The notes: generated by a model from the sequence alone, not told the origin. 33,512 bases of DNA from Priapulus caudatus (GCF_000485595.1 NW_014578219.1:50272-83783); one strand, 5' to 3'; positions 1 through 9,280 are shown, counted from the stretch's first letter. Numbers and translations: made by a program.

Positions 1-346
1 TGTGATCGGTGTGTGTGTGTGTGTGCGTGTGTGCGTGTGTGCGGTGCGCGTCGTTGGGCGCTGTGTACGTGCGCTGTATTATGTGGCGTCGCTGTGTGTT
101 GTGCCGCATTTGCTGTGTTGCCGTAGCCGTGTGTGCGCGCGCATGTGTAACGTGCGTTAATTATGTGTGCGCGCGCGTGTGCGTGGCCTGTGTATCTATA
201 CGTATCACAATCTCTTGTGCGTGTGCCTGCGCGCGCGTGCACGCGGCGTGCGTGAGTGCGTGCGGCACTGACGCGCGTCTGGGGGCGGGTGGAGGTGAGG
301 CAAGACGGACGAGCGAGCCGGACCGCCCCCCCCCCCCGCGCGCGCC

Positions 347-356
347 GTCACGTGAC
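347..356. promoter_or_regulatory. Palindromic E-box GTCACGTGAC, copy 1
   Basis: A perfect 10-bp palindrome matches the extended E-box bound by USF/MITF/TFEB-type bHLH-zip factors. It sits in a CpG-rich stretch just after a poly-C run. The second copy of the segment keeps it intact at 17981-17990 although the surrounding bases carry indels. Function is inferred from motif and context; no transcript start is visible. Confidence 0.4.
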
Positions 357-784
357 CGCGCCATGTTTGCAACGAGTCGCGTGTGGGATGCGGGGTTTTT
401 TATTAGTGATTATCGCCTGCAATTTTCACCCCTAAACCCCAACCTTTCCACCTCCCTGCTCTATGCTGTTTAATTGACCGACGGCAAGCGTGGACTGGAT
501 AGAGAGACGGGAGGGATTTAGCATTACGGACTCTGGGATCTGCGGGCTTCGAGTAGCAGTTGTTGCTGCCGCACGCGCGCTCACACGCTATCGTCTGCGA
601 GGACGAGGACGACGATCGACGCCATCTGCTGCGCTCGGTGTTGTCATGGGAGGTTCCAGGGAAGCGTCGTTGCCGTGCTTTCCCCTGCTGGCGGGGTGGC
701 TACAGTTGGAGAGATAAGCACCGGACTGTGTTGGTGATGTGCGCGCTGAGCGTGCTGGCTCGTGTGGAAGCAGTTGTGACGGCA

Positions 785-1005
785 ACGTACACGTGTCGCG
801 TAACGTGTCCGTAGGCGTGTTTCGTGGACGTGACGTAGCGTTGACTAACGTGTCGTAGCGGTCGTGGCGTGAACCAGTAACTGTCGTGGAACTTCGTCGT
901 ACCGTGTGCCGTAGCGTGTCCGTTTAAGCTGTCGTAACGTGTCGTAAACGTGTCGGTAGCAATACGTAACGTGACGTAACGACGTAACGTGTCGTAGCCC
1001 TTCGT
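785..1005. repeat. 10-bp minisatellite (CGTARCGTGW), copy 1
   Basis: Degenerate tandem copies of a 10-bp unit of the form CGTAACGTGT / CGTAGCGTGT / CGTGACGTAG. Register slips in this copy are probably sequencing indels, because the second copy (18411-18650) holds a nearly exact 10-bp register. Open frames across it are repeat translations. Confidence 0.8.
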
Positions 1006-1007
1006 AC

Positions 1008-1012
<5 letters not shown>

Positions 1013-1067
<55 letters not shown>

Positions 1068-1095
1068 TTCATTCTCTCTATCTCTCTCTCACTCT
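1013..1095. repeat. CT microsatellite
   Basis: A nearly pure CT dinucleotide tract joins duplicated segments A and B. In the second copies A' and B' are not adjacent, so this tract is a possible misjoin point. Confidence 0.95.
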
Positions 1096-1261
1096 CTGGC
1101 ACGACACGGAGTCATTGTTTCATCATAGGTGACCCAAAAGACATAGCTTGCTGCTGTCACCATGACTGATGTTTGCGTCGTAGCTGACGCTAGACGTGGC
1201 TGTTTTATGGAACTATTGCTTACTCACCTGTGTTGATATTGCTCTGCTTCATTGCTCTATG

Positions 1262-1565
1262 CACAAGCACTTGAAGCGTTTCAATAAAATATAATGCTAA
1301 ATAAATACGAAATTTAACACGAGTACTACAAAATTCTTAATGTTTCTATACTTTCTTTCACCCATTATTGCCGACAGTTCCCTGTAAATTCCCTGTAAAT
1401 GCTCTATGCATACACTAACCGGCCGCCATTACACGGAATTTACAGGAAACTGTCGGCAATAATGGGTGAAAGAGTGTATAGAAACATTAAGAATTTTGTA
1501 GTACTAGTATTAGATTCCGTATTTATTTAGCATTATATTTTATTGAAACGCTTCAAGTGCCTGTG
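1262..1565. mobile_element. Foldback MITE with 8-bp target-site duplication
   Basis: Two arms of roughly 130 bp are near-perfect reverse complements (about 1262-1400 and 1436-1565), separated by a short GC-rich loop that includes CCGGCCGCC. The termini read CACAAGCACTTG on the left and, reversed, CACAGGCACTTG on the right. Both ends are flanked by GCTCTATG (1254-1261 and 1566-1573), an 8-bp duplication of the length made by hAT-type transposases. A third GCTCTATG lies in the loop at 1401-1408. There is no coding capacity, so this is a non-autonomous element, and a transcript would fold into a long hairpin. It lies about 435 bp upstream of the myosin exon at 2001, in the intron. The second copy is at 23225-23547. 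Superfamily assignment is inferred from TSD length only. Confidence 0.85.
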
Positions 1566-2000
1566 GCTCTATGTTGCTCCAGTAATCGTGCTCCGACCCC
1601 ACCGCCTCAACACTGATAATTTATTCACATACGACTTTGTAGTACATGTTGGTGATTTATGCAACTACAAGAGCTGAAATACGTTGGTGTTTTATACACC
1701 CCAGCAATCGTGTAGTGTGACGAGATTTTATACGACTGCATACATTTACGCGTTTAATACCTGGATGTTTCACACACCTGTAAATAAATCGTAAAATACG
1801 TGATACCCTGGGTCAGTAGCGCAGCAGCATGACACGTCACCTATACTATTGCTTGGCACCTGTCGCATCTGATGACGTCATCGCTAATTGTCGTGTGTCG
1901 CATTTATAGGTGACGGTCGCGCGCTGTGTCCCCAGCTGTCGGGGTTGTGCATGGTTTAAGCACTGCGCTGTTTCCTGAGCTTATGTTCTTGTCGTTTCAG

Positions 2001-2099
2001 GGGCACGAGTTTCGCATGGTTCGAGACCCGATACAGGCGCCATTTCTTCCGAAGCAGTCCGATGTCGACTACCAGGATTCACTAATGATATTCAAACTG
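2001..2099 (+). CDS. Unconventional myosin, MyTH4 exon (GHEFRMVRDP...IFKL)
   Basis: A 33-codon exon lies between the acceptor TCGTTTCAG and the donor CTG|GTGAGG, in phase 0 at both ends. The peptide starts GHEFRMVRDPIQAPFLPK and ends DYQDSLMIFKL. This is the amino-terminal part of a MyTH4 domain (G-H/R-x-x-x-x-R-x-P-I-x-x-P-F-L, then an acidic loop and a helix ending IFKL), the microtubule/cargo-binding module of tail-bearing myosins. It continues in phase from the exon ending at 5870 (...VYFR) and into the exon at 25735 (ILRFMND...). It therefore belongs after the 5737 exon in the transcript although it lies 5' of it here. The corrupted duplicate is at 23997-24102. Class (XV-like, VII-like or an invertebrate-specific class) cannot be fixed from this much sequence. 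Confidence 0.8.
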
Positions 2100-2654
2100 G
2101 TGAGGACGGGAACTGGAGCGCGTTTTTGTGTGGATCATCAAAGAAATGCGTCGTTCCGCATGCACGCATGTATTAAGGTCGTGCAAATACGCGCTGGGGG
2201 AGATTGTCTCCGGACAGAGAAAGAGCATTCCTACCGTATACATGTTACAGCGCTGGGAAAGGGGAGGGGGAGGGGGAGCTTGTGTTATTGTTGTGGTTTT
2301 CACGCACTTCTGTGGGTTCATGTTGCCTCCAATGTCCGCGTGTGTGCCTGGTCGTTCTATCGCTGCATTGTATAACTACCTGTTTGGTGTAAGCGTGCGA
2401 AATCTTAGTCAAGGTTTCCAGAGATGTATCACACGTTTCTTTTCAAGGCTTGCGCGAGAGCGCAATAACGTTCCCCCGTGCACGCGTGTGTGTGTTTTTG
2501 TTTTTCGTCAAGACTTCCTCAAATTGGCGGTTGCTTGATGCTGTAATCAGGGTTACGTTTCCGGACAATAATTATATGTCAGCTAGGAAGATGGAGTATA
2601 TATGTCTTGCCAGTACACTCACTATATATCGGTATATATATGTGTATATATATA
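2100..2654. other. Intronic sequence, no gene seen
   Basis: Non-repetitive DNA follows the donor site at 2100, ending in a short TA-rich stretch near 2620-2656. Open frames here have no recognisable domain and no splice-consistent boundaries. The sequence is not shared with the second B copy, which runs into CT repeats instead. Confidence 0.5.
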
Positions 2655-3245
2655 TATCCCGCGGACAACGAGGAGGAGGAGGTTGTGAAGAAAGAGTAGG
2701 AGGGGGAGCAGAAAGGGGTGGAGGAGGCGGAGCAGGAAAGCTAACAGGAGATGCTCATAGAGGGTAGATGTGTAACGCATGGAGACTGTAACACGATCTA
2801 CGCGGACACCGTCACTCCATGTAAACTAGCGATAGTAAATTACATTACAGAAATTAATCAGTTGCAAAGAAACCCAACCGCATGAAAGTACACCGCAACG
2901 TAGCATGAGGTAGCGGACGAGGAAGAGGAGGAAGTTGTGGAGGAAGAGGAGGAGGAGGAGGGGAGGACGAGTAAGAGGAGGAGGAGAAAGATGTGGAGGA
3001 GGAGGAGGAGGAGGAGGAGGAAAAAGAGATGGAGGAGAAAGCGGAGGGCGAGAAAGAGGTGGAGGAAGAGGCGGGGAAGGGGAGTAGGAGGAGGAGGCGG
3101 AGGGGGAGAAAGAGGTGGAGGAAGAGGCGGAGGAAGGGGACTAGCAGGAGGATGAGGAGGATGCAGAGGAGAAGGAGGCGGAGCAGAAAAACTAGCGGGA
3201 GATGCTCGTGGAATGTAACACATGGAGAATGTGACGCAGGCTTGA
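2655..3245. repeat. Polypurine (GGA)n tract with internal local duplication
   Basis: The + strand is largely G and A in GGA/GAA units at 2660-2750 and 2915-3190. The end of each block carries a related unique sequence: GGCGGAGCAGGAAAGCTAAC at about 2727, and GGCGGAGCAGAAAAACTAGC at about 3177. Each is followed by GGAGATGCTC and a similar ATGGAGA...TG stretch. The block was therefore duplicated in tandem and then diverged. Frames of Glu/Arg or Pro/Leu over it are repeat translations. Confidence 0.75.
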
Positions 3246-3257
3246 CCCAAAGGCCAC

Positions 3258-3316
3258 TCTCTCTCTCTTGCTCTCTCTCTCGCTCCCGCTCTCTCTCTCT
3301 CTCTCTCTCTCATTCT
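3258..3316. repeat. CT microsatellite at B-C junction
   Basis: A CT-rich tract with occasional G lies immediately before segment C. The second C copy also begins after a CT tract (21101-21185), right beside a scaffold gap. Confidence 0.9.
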
Positions 3317-3689
3317 CTCGCGATAAAGCTGAGCCCAGCAACCGATCGTGCTTGTGCGCGCGTGTGTGTGTTGATGCGTATAAACCTTCCTTCATTCACT
3401 CACTCGTGTAGCATTGCTGTGGACCGCATCTCATACCGAGCGCTTTTCCCAAACACGCTGAGCGCCGATGCATACATAAAACCGTTTAAACTTCTACTTT
3501 TAGTGACGTTCTTTTCCGCTCCCCACTCTCTCTCTCTCTCTCTCTCTATCTGTCTCTTTGTCACTCTCTCTATCACTCCCTCTATCTCACGCGTTCGCTT
3601 GTGCACCGTAAATTGTGAAACTATTTGCCTTGTTAATTGCATTCCGACTCTCTCGGCTTGTGCGCGCTGCTAGCGGTCGAGAGGGAGAA

Positions 3690-3830
3690 AAGACGTTTAA
3701 CTAAAGATTTCTTCTCCCGTGTGTCCATCTTGACCTTGACCTCTTGCCGCTAGTACCAACAACGAATCGCCGGCTAAATCTGTAATACTTCTGACGCTAC
3801 GCTGTGCCACCTACCGGCGGAATTCGACAA
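3690..3830 (-). mobile_element. Possible tRNA-derived SINE remnant
   Basis: Read on the - strand, TGGCACAGCGT (complement of about 3799-3809) fits a tRNA box A (TRGCNNAGYGG) at 10 of 11 positions. About 38 bases on, GGCGATTCG resembles a decayed box B. Further on lies AAGGTCAAGGTCAAGATGG (complement of 3725-3743). The duplicate at about 21640-21765 keeps the tail and part of box A. No target-site duplication or A-rich end is clear, so this is tentative. Confidence 0.3.
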
Positions 3831-3857
3831 TTATTAGCGGTCGACGACAGGCGACGA

Positions 3858-3885
3858 TGACGTCAGCGCTACGAGCGTGACGTCA
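3858..3885. promoter_or_regulatory. Two perfect CRE palindromes 20 bp apart
   Basis: TGACGTCA occurs at 3858-3865 and 3878-3885. It is the full-length consensus for CREB/ATF bZIP dimers. The start-to-start distance is 20 bp, about two helical turns, so both sites would lie on the same DNA face. Both survive in the second copy (21785-21792 and 21807-21814). The sites lie 60-90 bp upstream of an ATG in a GCCGCCATG context, as expected for a TATA-less CpG-rich promoter. Confidence 0.6.
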
Positions 3886-3945
3886 CTTGTGCCGACAAAA
3901 ACGCGCGCGCCACCTCGCGGCGTTATGTGTAAAGCTGTCGCCGCC

Positions 3946-4185
3946 ATGTTCTGGACGATGTGCGTATACGTGGGGACAATGCTCGACCGGATATCCGGCT
4001 GCTGCTGCTGCTGCTTCCGGCGCTGTTTCCGGCGGCGCGGCAGGAGAGGGTTGAAGCGGGGCGGGGTAAATTTCGCGGGCGCCGAATCCGTGGAGGACGT
4101 CTTCTACCGAGACTACCTCGACAGCGAGCTGCGGCTGTCCTTCTGCACGCATGCGCAGGAGATGCTGCACAACGACATCAATAAG
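3946..4185 (+). CDS. Candidate first exon, Cys/Arg-rich protein of unknown function
   Basis: Starting at the ATG in GCCGCCATG (position 3946; an upstream in-frame ATG is at 3925), a frame of 80 codons runs to a possible donor AAG|GTAGCG at 4185/4186. The peptide begins MFWTMCVYVG, has a five-cysteine run followed by an Arg-rich patch, then an acidic/helical part (SVEDVFYRDYLDSELRLSF) ending HNDINK. The cysteine run beside basic residues could be a palmitoylation-type membrane anchor, but no family is recognised. It ends in phase 0, which would match the phase of the myosin exon at 4835, so an alternative 5' exon of that gene is possible. The second copy (about 21880-22125) is broken by indels. 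A promoter block without coding function is the main alternative. Confidence 0.35.
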
Positions 4186-4281
4186 GTAGCGACGGTGTCC
4201 CGCTCCGAGTTCATCGCGCTCTGTGCCAGCAGGGGACGCTGTCATCATCGCCAACACACAGGGATATTAACGCATGCGCAG
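4149..4281. promoter_or_regulatory. Two NRF-1-like sites GCATGCGCAG
   Basis: GCATGCGCAG occurs at 4149-4158 and 4272-4281, close to the NRF-1 consensus. Together with the CRE pair 270-400 bp upstream this is typical of a TATA-less CpG-island promoter. The 3' site is kept in the second copy (GCATGCGCAA near 22218); the 5' one is disrupted there. Confidence 0.4.
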
Positions 4282-4537
4282 AAACAGCAAACTTATGCAA
4301 TACTTATACGGAAATATTTACTGACATGCTTACGTTTACCCGTGTGGGGATACCTATATTTACTTGTACGGCAATACCTCTATGTTTTACGGTAATATAG
4401 GGCTTGATACCAGGGTTAGGGGGTTGCCATCACTGACGTGCCCGAGATACTGTTCCTGTGGGGAATAGATTTTGGTTCCGGGATAGCGTTGCTTTCCTGG
4501 TGCTTCTGTCACTCGTGATACAACAGGGGTTTCAGCA

Positions 4538-4569
<32 letters not shown>

Positions 4570-4575
4570 GTGTGG
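4538..4575. repeat. TG microsatellite at C-D junction
   Basis: A short TG tract separates segments C and D. In the second copies the sequence before segment D' (30270-30770) is a much longer TG tract and is not preceded by C'. Confidence 0.95.
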
Positions 4576-4834
4576 GCTCAGCATTTTCATCAGCGTCTTT
4601 TTTTTCACATATAAATTCAGTATGTTTCTCGGCGAACTTTGTGAAAAAATTAATCTAATGCTTACGGACACTGTTTATTTGTCTACGATTACTGTAGAAT
4701 GAATCAAATTTTTACCGACATATTTATTTTTTTCGTCGCATCACATACACGTGACGCAGGTTTTTCGTCTCTACTATTCGAGTAATTAATTTTTTTATTG
4801 TTGTATTGATTTACGTATCGATTTGTTGCTGTAG

Positions 4835-4916
4835 AACCGAGCAGCGCGCGCCGTCGCCGGCGTCAATCTATTGGAGATTCCCGCTGAGCTAGCCTTCATC
4901 TTCAGCAAACTCGACG
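4835..4916 (+). CDS. Unconventional myosin, tail exon before MyTH4 (EIPAELAFIFSKLD)
   Basis: The exon lies between acceptor GTTGCTGTAG and donor GACG|GTGAGA. It is 82 bp, phase 0 at the start and phase 1 at the end. The peptide NRAARAVAGVNLLEIPAELA leads into FIFSKLD. A linker of the type L-x-(I/L)-P-A-E-L-A-x-(I/L)-x-x-K-L-(D/E) precedes the MyTH4 region in tail-bearing myosins; this comes from memory of the family and was not checked by a search. The last base G joins AC at 5737 to give Asp, making ...SKLDDWQP. The IQ and motor exons that should precede it are not in the window. The corrupted duplicate is at 31033-31111. Confidence 0.75.
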
Positions 4917-5736
4917 GTGAGAGCCACGACGGCAACGATGACGCTAGTAGCGTCAACGTTGGCGTCGCCGCTAGGGCAAATGCTATATCATTCTGTGTTC
5001 ACCTGCCGTGTTGTGTTACGGACGATGCCGCCTCTCTGGCTGTCATGATATTCATGGGGGAAGACCGGAAGGTGTAGTTCTCTGGCTGGTATCTGAGGGG
5101 GTGTGATTCTCTTGGTGCTGCCTGGGGGTGTAGGCATATGGGAGCATCTGAATGTATAGCTCTGCGGGAGGTGCGCGTGGGGCTGTTTTCTATGGGTGGT
5201 AATCGAGGGTGGTACGGTATATGCGTGTGTACAGACATAATATTATGCACATCTCCTCACACCTCTCAGAATTTCAACACACCTGTGATATGACTTCTTC
5301 GCACCTGTGAAAATCAAAAAATTTACAGTGATTTTAGTGTTTCGCTAATTGACATGCCAAAATTCTAGCCCGTGTAGTTTTTTAAGAAAATATCATGTGC
5401 TAGTTCTCGTCGTTTAACGCGAGAGTCTAGCTTCTTCTATCGTCTATTTATATCTACACTCATTTGCACACCTCTGCGCGTCCCTACACATCTCGGCACT
5501 CGTACCCGCACTTCTAAGTACGTCCCCCCATTCACCCTTCCTCTGGCTAGCGTGGTGTTTGTCGTGTCTCAGTATGCCCACCGGCTGAACACTCGCGACA
5601 ATCATGTACGCCGTCTTGACAACGTCGGTGACACACGTAAACGATGACAGCGGTGACGGATTAGAAGCTGTGACGGATTAGAAGCGTTGACACATAAACC
5701 GCATAGACTCTAGGCTCTCGGTTCGTTCCTTCACAG

Positions 5737-5870
5737 ACTGGCAACCGACACACAACGAGAGGCACCTGGCGAAGGTACACGGCAATGTGCACGCGCTATC
5801 GCAGCGCCATCTCTGGCCGCAGGACGTCAACTCGTACGCCTTCACGAAATTCTCCAACGTCTACTTCCGT
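5737..5870 (+). CDS. Unconventional myosin, exon leading into MyTH4 (DWQPTHNERH...VYFR)
   Basis: This 134-bp exon starts after acceptor CCTTCACAG and ends at the consensus donor CGT|GTAAGT. It enters in phase 1, completing the Asp codon begun at 4916, and leaves in phase 0. It encodes WQPTHNERHLAKVHGNV, a short His/Gln-rich stretch, then SYAFTKFSNVYFR. The final Y-(A/S)-F-x-K-F-(S/A)-x-x-Y-F pattern is the conserved entry to the MyTH4 region in class VII/XV-type myosins. It should be followed by the exon found at 2001 (GHEFRMVRDP), whose start phase fits. The duplicate at 31973-32107 keeps both splice sites but is frameshifted. Confidence 0.8.
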
Positions 5871-6890
5871 GTAAGTGCATTCTTTGTTTACTGCTCTAGT
5901 TCTCCGAGTAGCTATAATGGCGTAAAATGAAGATTTTCCTGTTGCAGAAGGAAGATGTTCTAACGTATTGTTTGAATGAGTGCGCTCCTTGTTTACGTGC
6001 CTAGTTTCCTGATTCAATTATATTAAAAATAAAAATAATTATTATATCGTGGTCGAGGGAAAGGTTCCCAACGTCTTCACTGGGTGGATTAATTGGTTCC
6101 TGCTCTAGCTTTTGGTGATCAGTTTTTTTCCACTGTCGAGTCAAGTTTCGTGACCTCGTACCGACTGAGTATATTGCCTGTTACTTTCTCGATTATAAAA
6201 GTCATTGTAGCTTTTTTTTTATTGTTAGTTGTAGTTTTTTTTACAAGCTTTCACACTGACGTTGATTAAAGATGGTTTCTTGATCACTGTTACGTGGTTT
6301 TTCGTTTCTTATCCGTGATCACGATCGAATTTCCTAACGCCTGATCTCACAACGCGTTATTCACAACACCTGAATTTCCTCGTGAGTGGAGTGTTCACTT
6401 CTCCGAGTGAATGATTTTCATTTTTTTTACTGGATTTTTTCATGTATTTATGTTGGGTAATCATATTTTTGTAAGTTTTTACGCGTCATGTGTTCGCATG
6501 GGGGGTTGGCAGCTGGCTGCGCTGCGCAGTGCGTTCAGCAAACATCGGACCCGTGTGTGCGAGCGAGAGATGCACACACGCAGACGCGCACCACTCAAAC
6601 GATGCGCGACAGATGCGACATTAGAAGACGAATTTGTCTTACGGGTTTGACTCGTAATGAGGTGCAGTGAGACAGAGGAGATACGCGCTCTTCTATCTGC
6701 GTATAATTATCCGTTACTCGAATATGCGCGTCGAATATGTATGTCAATGCCACGACAGAACAGCGCAGCTGTAAAATAACTAACCCAGTTTATATCGATC
6801 TGTGTCGCCTGGACGCGACCAAATAGTTACGTTCCTCTCCGCTACGAGGCGCACTGCGACGTGAAAGTTACGTAAAGGGAGCGTTAGAGT
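5871..6890. other. Intronic sequence, no gene seen
   Basis: Non-repetitive, partly AT-rich DNA follows the donor at 5871. The same series of short landmarks recurs at 32108-33150. No frame has a recognisable domain or splice-consistent borders. Confidence 0.6.
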
Positions 6891-6891
6891 A

Positions 6892-6892
<1 letters not shown>

Positions 6893-6923
<31 letters not shown>

Positions 6924-7019
6924 CTCCTTATCTTTATATCTATCCATCTATCTATCTATCGCGATCTAATCTATTCTATTCAATCTATCTATCTATCATC
7001 TATCTAATATCTATCGATC

Positions 7020-7051
<32 letters not shown>

Positions 7052-7072
7052 GCTAGCTAGCTACTATATATA

Positions 7073-7132
<60 letters not shown>

Positions 7133-7610
7133 TCCATCTATCCATTCATCCATCCATTCATTCATCCATCCAATCCATCCATCCATCCATCCATCCATCC
7201 ATCCATTCCATCCTCCATCCATCATCCATCCATCCATACCATCCATCCATCCATACCATCCATCCATACCATCCATCTATCCATCCAATCCATCCATCAT
7301 CCTCCATCCATCATTCCATCCATACATCCATCCAAGTCCAATCTCCCATCCATCCCATCCATCGCATTTATTCATCCATCCTCCATCCCTTCCATCCATC
7401 CATTCCATCGCATCCATCCATCCATCCATCCCATCCATCCATCCATCCATCCATCCATCCATCCATCCATCCATCCATCCATCCATCGATATATCGATAT
7501 CTGCATGGCTATATCCATCCCATCCCATCCATCCATCATCATCCATCCATCCATCCAATCCATCCATCCATCCATCGATATATCGATATCTGCATGGCTA
7601 TATCCATGCC
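6893..7610. repeat. Composite microsatellite: TTGA, TCTA, TA, CCAT
   Basis: Tetranucleotide TTGA (about 6893-6922) is followed by TCTA units (6940-7055), a TA tract (7078-7128) and a long CCAT tract (7130-7580). The same order appears at 33155-33512. Met-Asp-Gly-Trp frames on the - strand over 7277-7575 are translations of CCATCCATC. Confidence 0.95.
7485..7607. repeat. Short direct duplication within the CCAT tract
   Basis: A unique sequence beginning ATCGATATATCGATATCTGC and continuing into ATGGCTATATCCAT occurs at 7485-7518 and again at 7574-7607, 89 bp apart, identical over 34 bases. It contains the palindrome ATCGATATATCGAT. Confidence 0.85.
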
Positions 7611-7619
7611 GCTAGATAT

Positions 7620-8050
7620 CTATCTATCAATCGATTCATCCAATTCTTTCACTCTTTTACTTATTATTTCGCTTCCTTCTACAAGCAGAAATACTGGTAA
7701 ACAACATCCTACAAGGTATATACGTTCCTGTAGTCGGTGTTTACGCATGGATATGCTAATACACGTTGTCGTTGTAGGAAACTGGTTCGTGAAATCACGA
7801 AGGCTTACCTAGTCTTCACGTACTTAAATTCGTCTACTTTACTGGATTTACAGTTTTATTTCTTGAGCCGGTAAACTAACGTCTGAATGAATTTATATCT
7901 GCGGAGTTTCACACACTCTAACCTCATATTTTTCTCTAGATTATGGCTTGAAAATCCTCGTTGTTGTTTCACTTGAGATCATATCTAATTTCGATGCGAT
8001 ATTCTCAGTTTTCTGTTCCTCGAGTTTTTTCAGCGGTTGAGCATCTAGGC
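7620..8050. other. Non-repetitive intronic sequence, shared with 10590-11000
   Basis: No gene is seen. Landmarks such as GAAGGCTTACC, TGGATTTAC, GCGGAGTT, ATTATGGC and CTAATTTCGATGCGATA reappear in order at 10590-10960, separated there by extra TCTA-type insertions. Confidence 0.6.
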
Positions 8051-8052
8051 GT

Positions 8053-8425
8053 ACACATACACACACTTAAACGCAAGCGGCGCGCACGCACACGGCACAA
8101 GCGCACACACGCACTGCACCACACGCGCACACAACGCACGTACGCACGCACACACCGCAACACGACGCACGCAACACACACACCACAGTCACGTCCCGCA
8201 CACGCAACACACACCACGCACACACGCAACACACACGCACGCAACACACCCAACACGCACACACGCACGCACGCACGCACGCCACAGCACGCTACACGCA
8301 CACGACGATCCCCGGCACACAGCACCCATCGCACACATAAGCACACAACGGCACAGACTAGCCGAGCCGCGCACACCACACGCACACGCACACACACCAC
8401 GCACATGCGCGCACGCAACCACGAG
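8053..8425. repeat. CA/CGCA-rich tract
   Basis: Degenerate ACACACGCACGC repeats span this stretch. All open frames across it on both strands (Thr/His-rich or Cys/Val-rich) are repeat translations. Confidence 0.9.
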
Positions 8426-8584
8426 AACACGCAAGCATACATTACACATATATTATACATATAAACAACCTCGTTTGCTTCAAACGGCATCCGTAGAATT
8501 GTCGTCCAAACTGCTATCTAGATGCCAGCACTCGCTGCTAAACGCAGCGATTTCCCTCACACCCGGGCGCTTTTAACTGCTACA

Positions 8585-8588
8585 TCTG

Positions 8589-8621
<33 letters not shown>

Positions 8622-9033
8622 CTGCTGCGCTGCTACTGCTTGCTTACTACTACTACTACGGATGCTGGCTTGCTGCTGCTGCTACTATATGTTTCTGCTG
8701 CGCTGCTGCTGCTGCTGCAATACTCCTTACTACTGCTGCTGCTGCTTACTGCTGCATGCTGCTGCTGGCTGCTGCTGCTACTACTTAACTACTACTACTA
8801 AACTGCTGCTGCTGCGCCTAACTACTAACTACTACTACTGCTGCTGCCTGCTGCTGCTGCTGCTGCTGCATACGCTGCTGCTACTACTACCCTACTACTG
8901 CTGCTGCTGCTGCTGCAACTGCTGCTACTACTACTACTATGCTGCGCTGCTGCTGCGCTGCTGGCTACTACTGTCTGCTGCTGCTGCTGCTACTGCTACT
9001 GACTACGATGCTGCTGCTGCTTGCAGCGCCCGT
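8585..9033. repeat. CTG/CTA trinucleotide tract, copy 1
   Basis: About 450 bp of CTG and CTA triplets with interruptions. It ends at GCTTGCAGCGCCCGTCGACAG. The copy at 11640-12870 ends at the same landmark but is about 1.2 kb long. Confidence 0.95.
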
Positions 9034-9162
9034 CGACAGCCCACTAAGACAGGCTCAGGCATTTTTCCCCGTGCGTACAAGCCCGTAGTGTTTGCTGTCT
9101 GAAGGTCGAGAACCCCGCCGACCAAGTATAACCAAACTTCTCACTTGGTTCGCCGCGCAGAC

Positions 9163-9280
9163 GATAGAGAGAGAGAGAGTCAGGGGCAGAGCGAGAGAGG
9201 GAGAGGGGAGAGAAGGGAGAGAGAGAGAGAGAGAGCGAGAATGAAAAAGAAGAGAAGAGAGAGGAAGAGAGAGAAACATA

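Larger units (their letters stand above)
1..1005. repeat. Duplicated segment A, copy 1
   Basis: This segment has a TG/CG-rich start, a poly-C run near 327-337, a CpG-rich block and a 10-bp minisatellite. The same series recurs at 17604-18650 with scattered small indels. Shared landmarks include the GTCACGTGAC palindrome, the run of Ts before the CACCCC stretch, and the block starting TGGACTGGATAGAGA. No open frame here survives comparison with the second copy, so I call no gene. The segment most likely lies in a long intron of the MyTH4 myosin upstream of the 2001 exon; that placement is inferred from exon order. Confidence 0.8.
1095..2110. repeat. Duplicated segment B, copy 1
   Basis: This segment holds the foldback element and a MyTH4 exon. 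It recurs at 23055-24115 in the same internal order, starting from the GCACGACAC...GTCATT landmark after the CT tract and ending just after the exon donor site. The second copy has many one-base insertions and losses. Confidence 0.9.
3317..4540. repeat. Duplicated segment C, copy 1
   Basis: From the AAGCTGAGCCCAG landmark to the ACAACAGGG...TTCAGC landmark this recurs at 21186-22480. Copy 1 leads into a TG tract and segment D. Copy 2 leads into a CT tract and segment B'. Contents are a short CT tract (3527-3590), a possible SINE remnant, a CRE/NRF-1 promoter-like block and a candidate exon. Confidence 0.9.
4570..7480. repeat. Duplicated segment D, copy 1
   Basis: This runs from the GTGTGGGCTCA landmark through two myosin exons into the TTGA, TCTA, TA and CCAT tracts. 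It recurs collinearly at 30770-33512 and beyond the window edge. Copy 1 has clean open exons; copy 2 carries frequent one-base indels in exons and introns. Confidence 0.9.

Noticed and set aside
7277-7575. Met-Asp-Gly-Trp repeat protein on the - strand
   Set aside because: This is the direct translation of the CCAT tetranucleotide, which in three frames gives the same low-complexity peptide.
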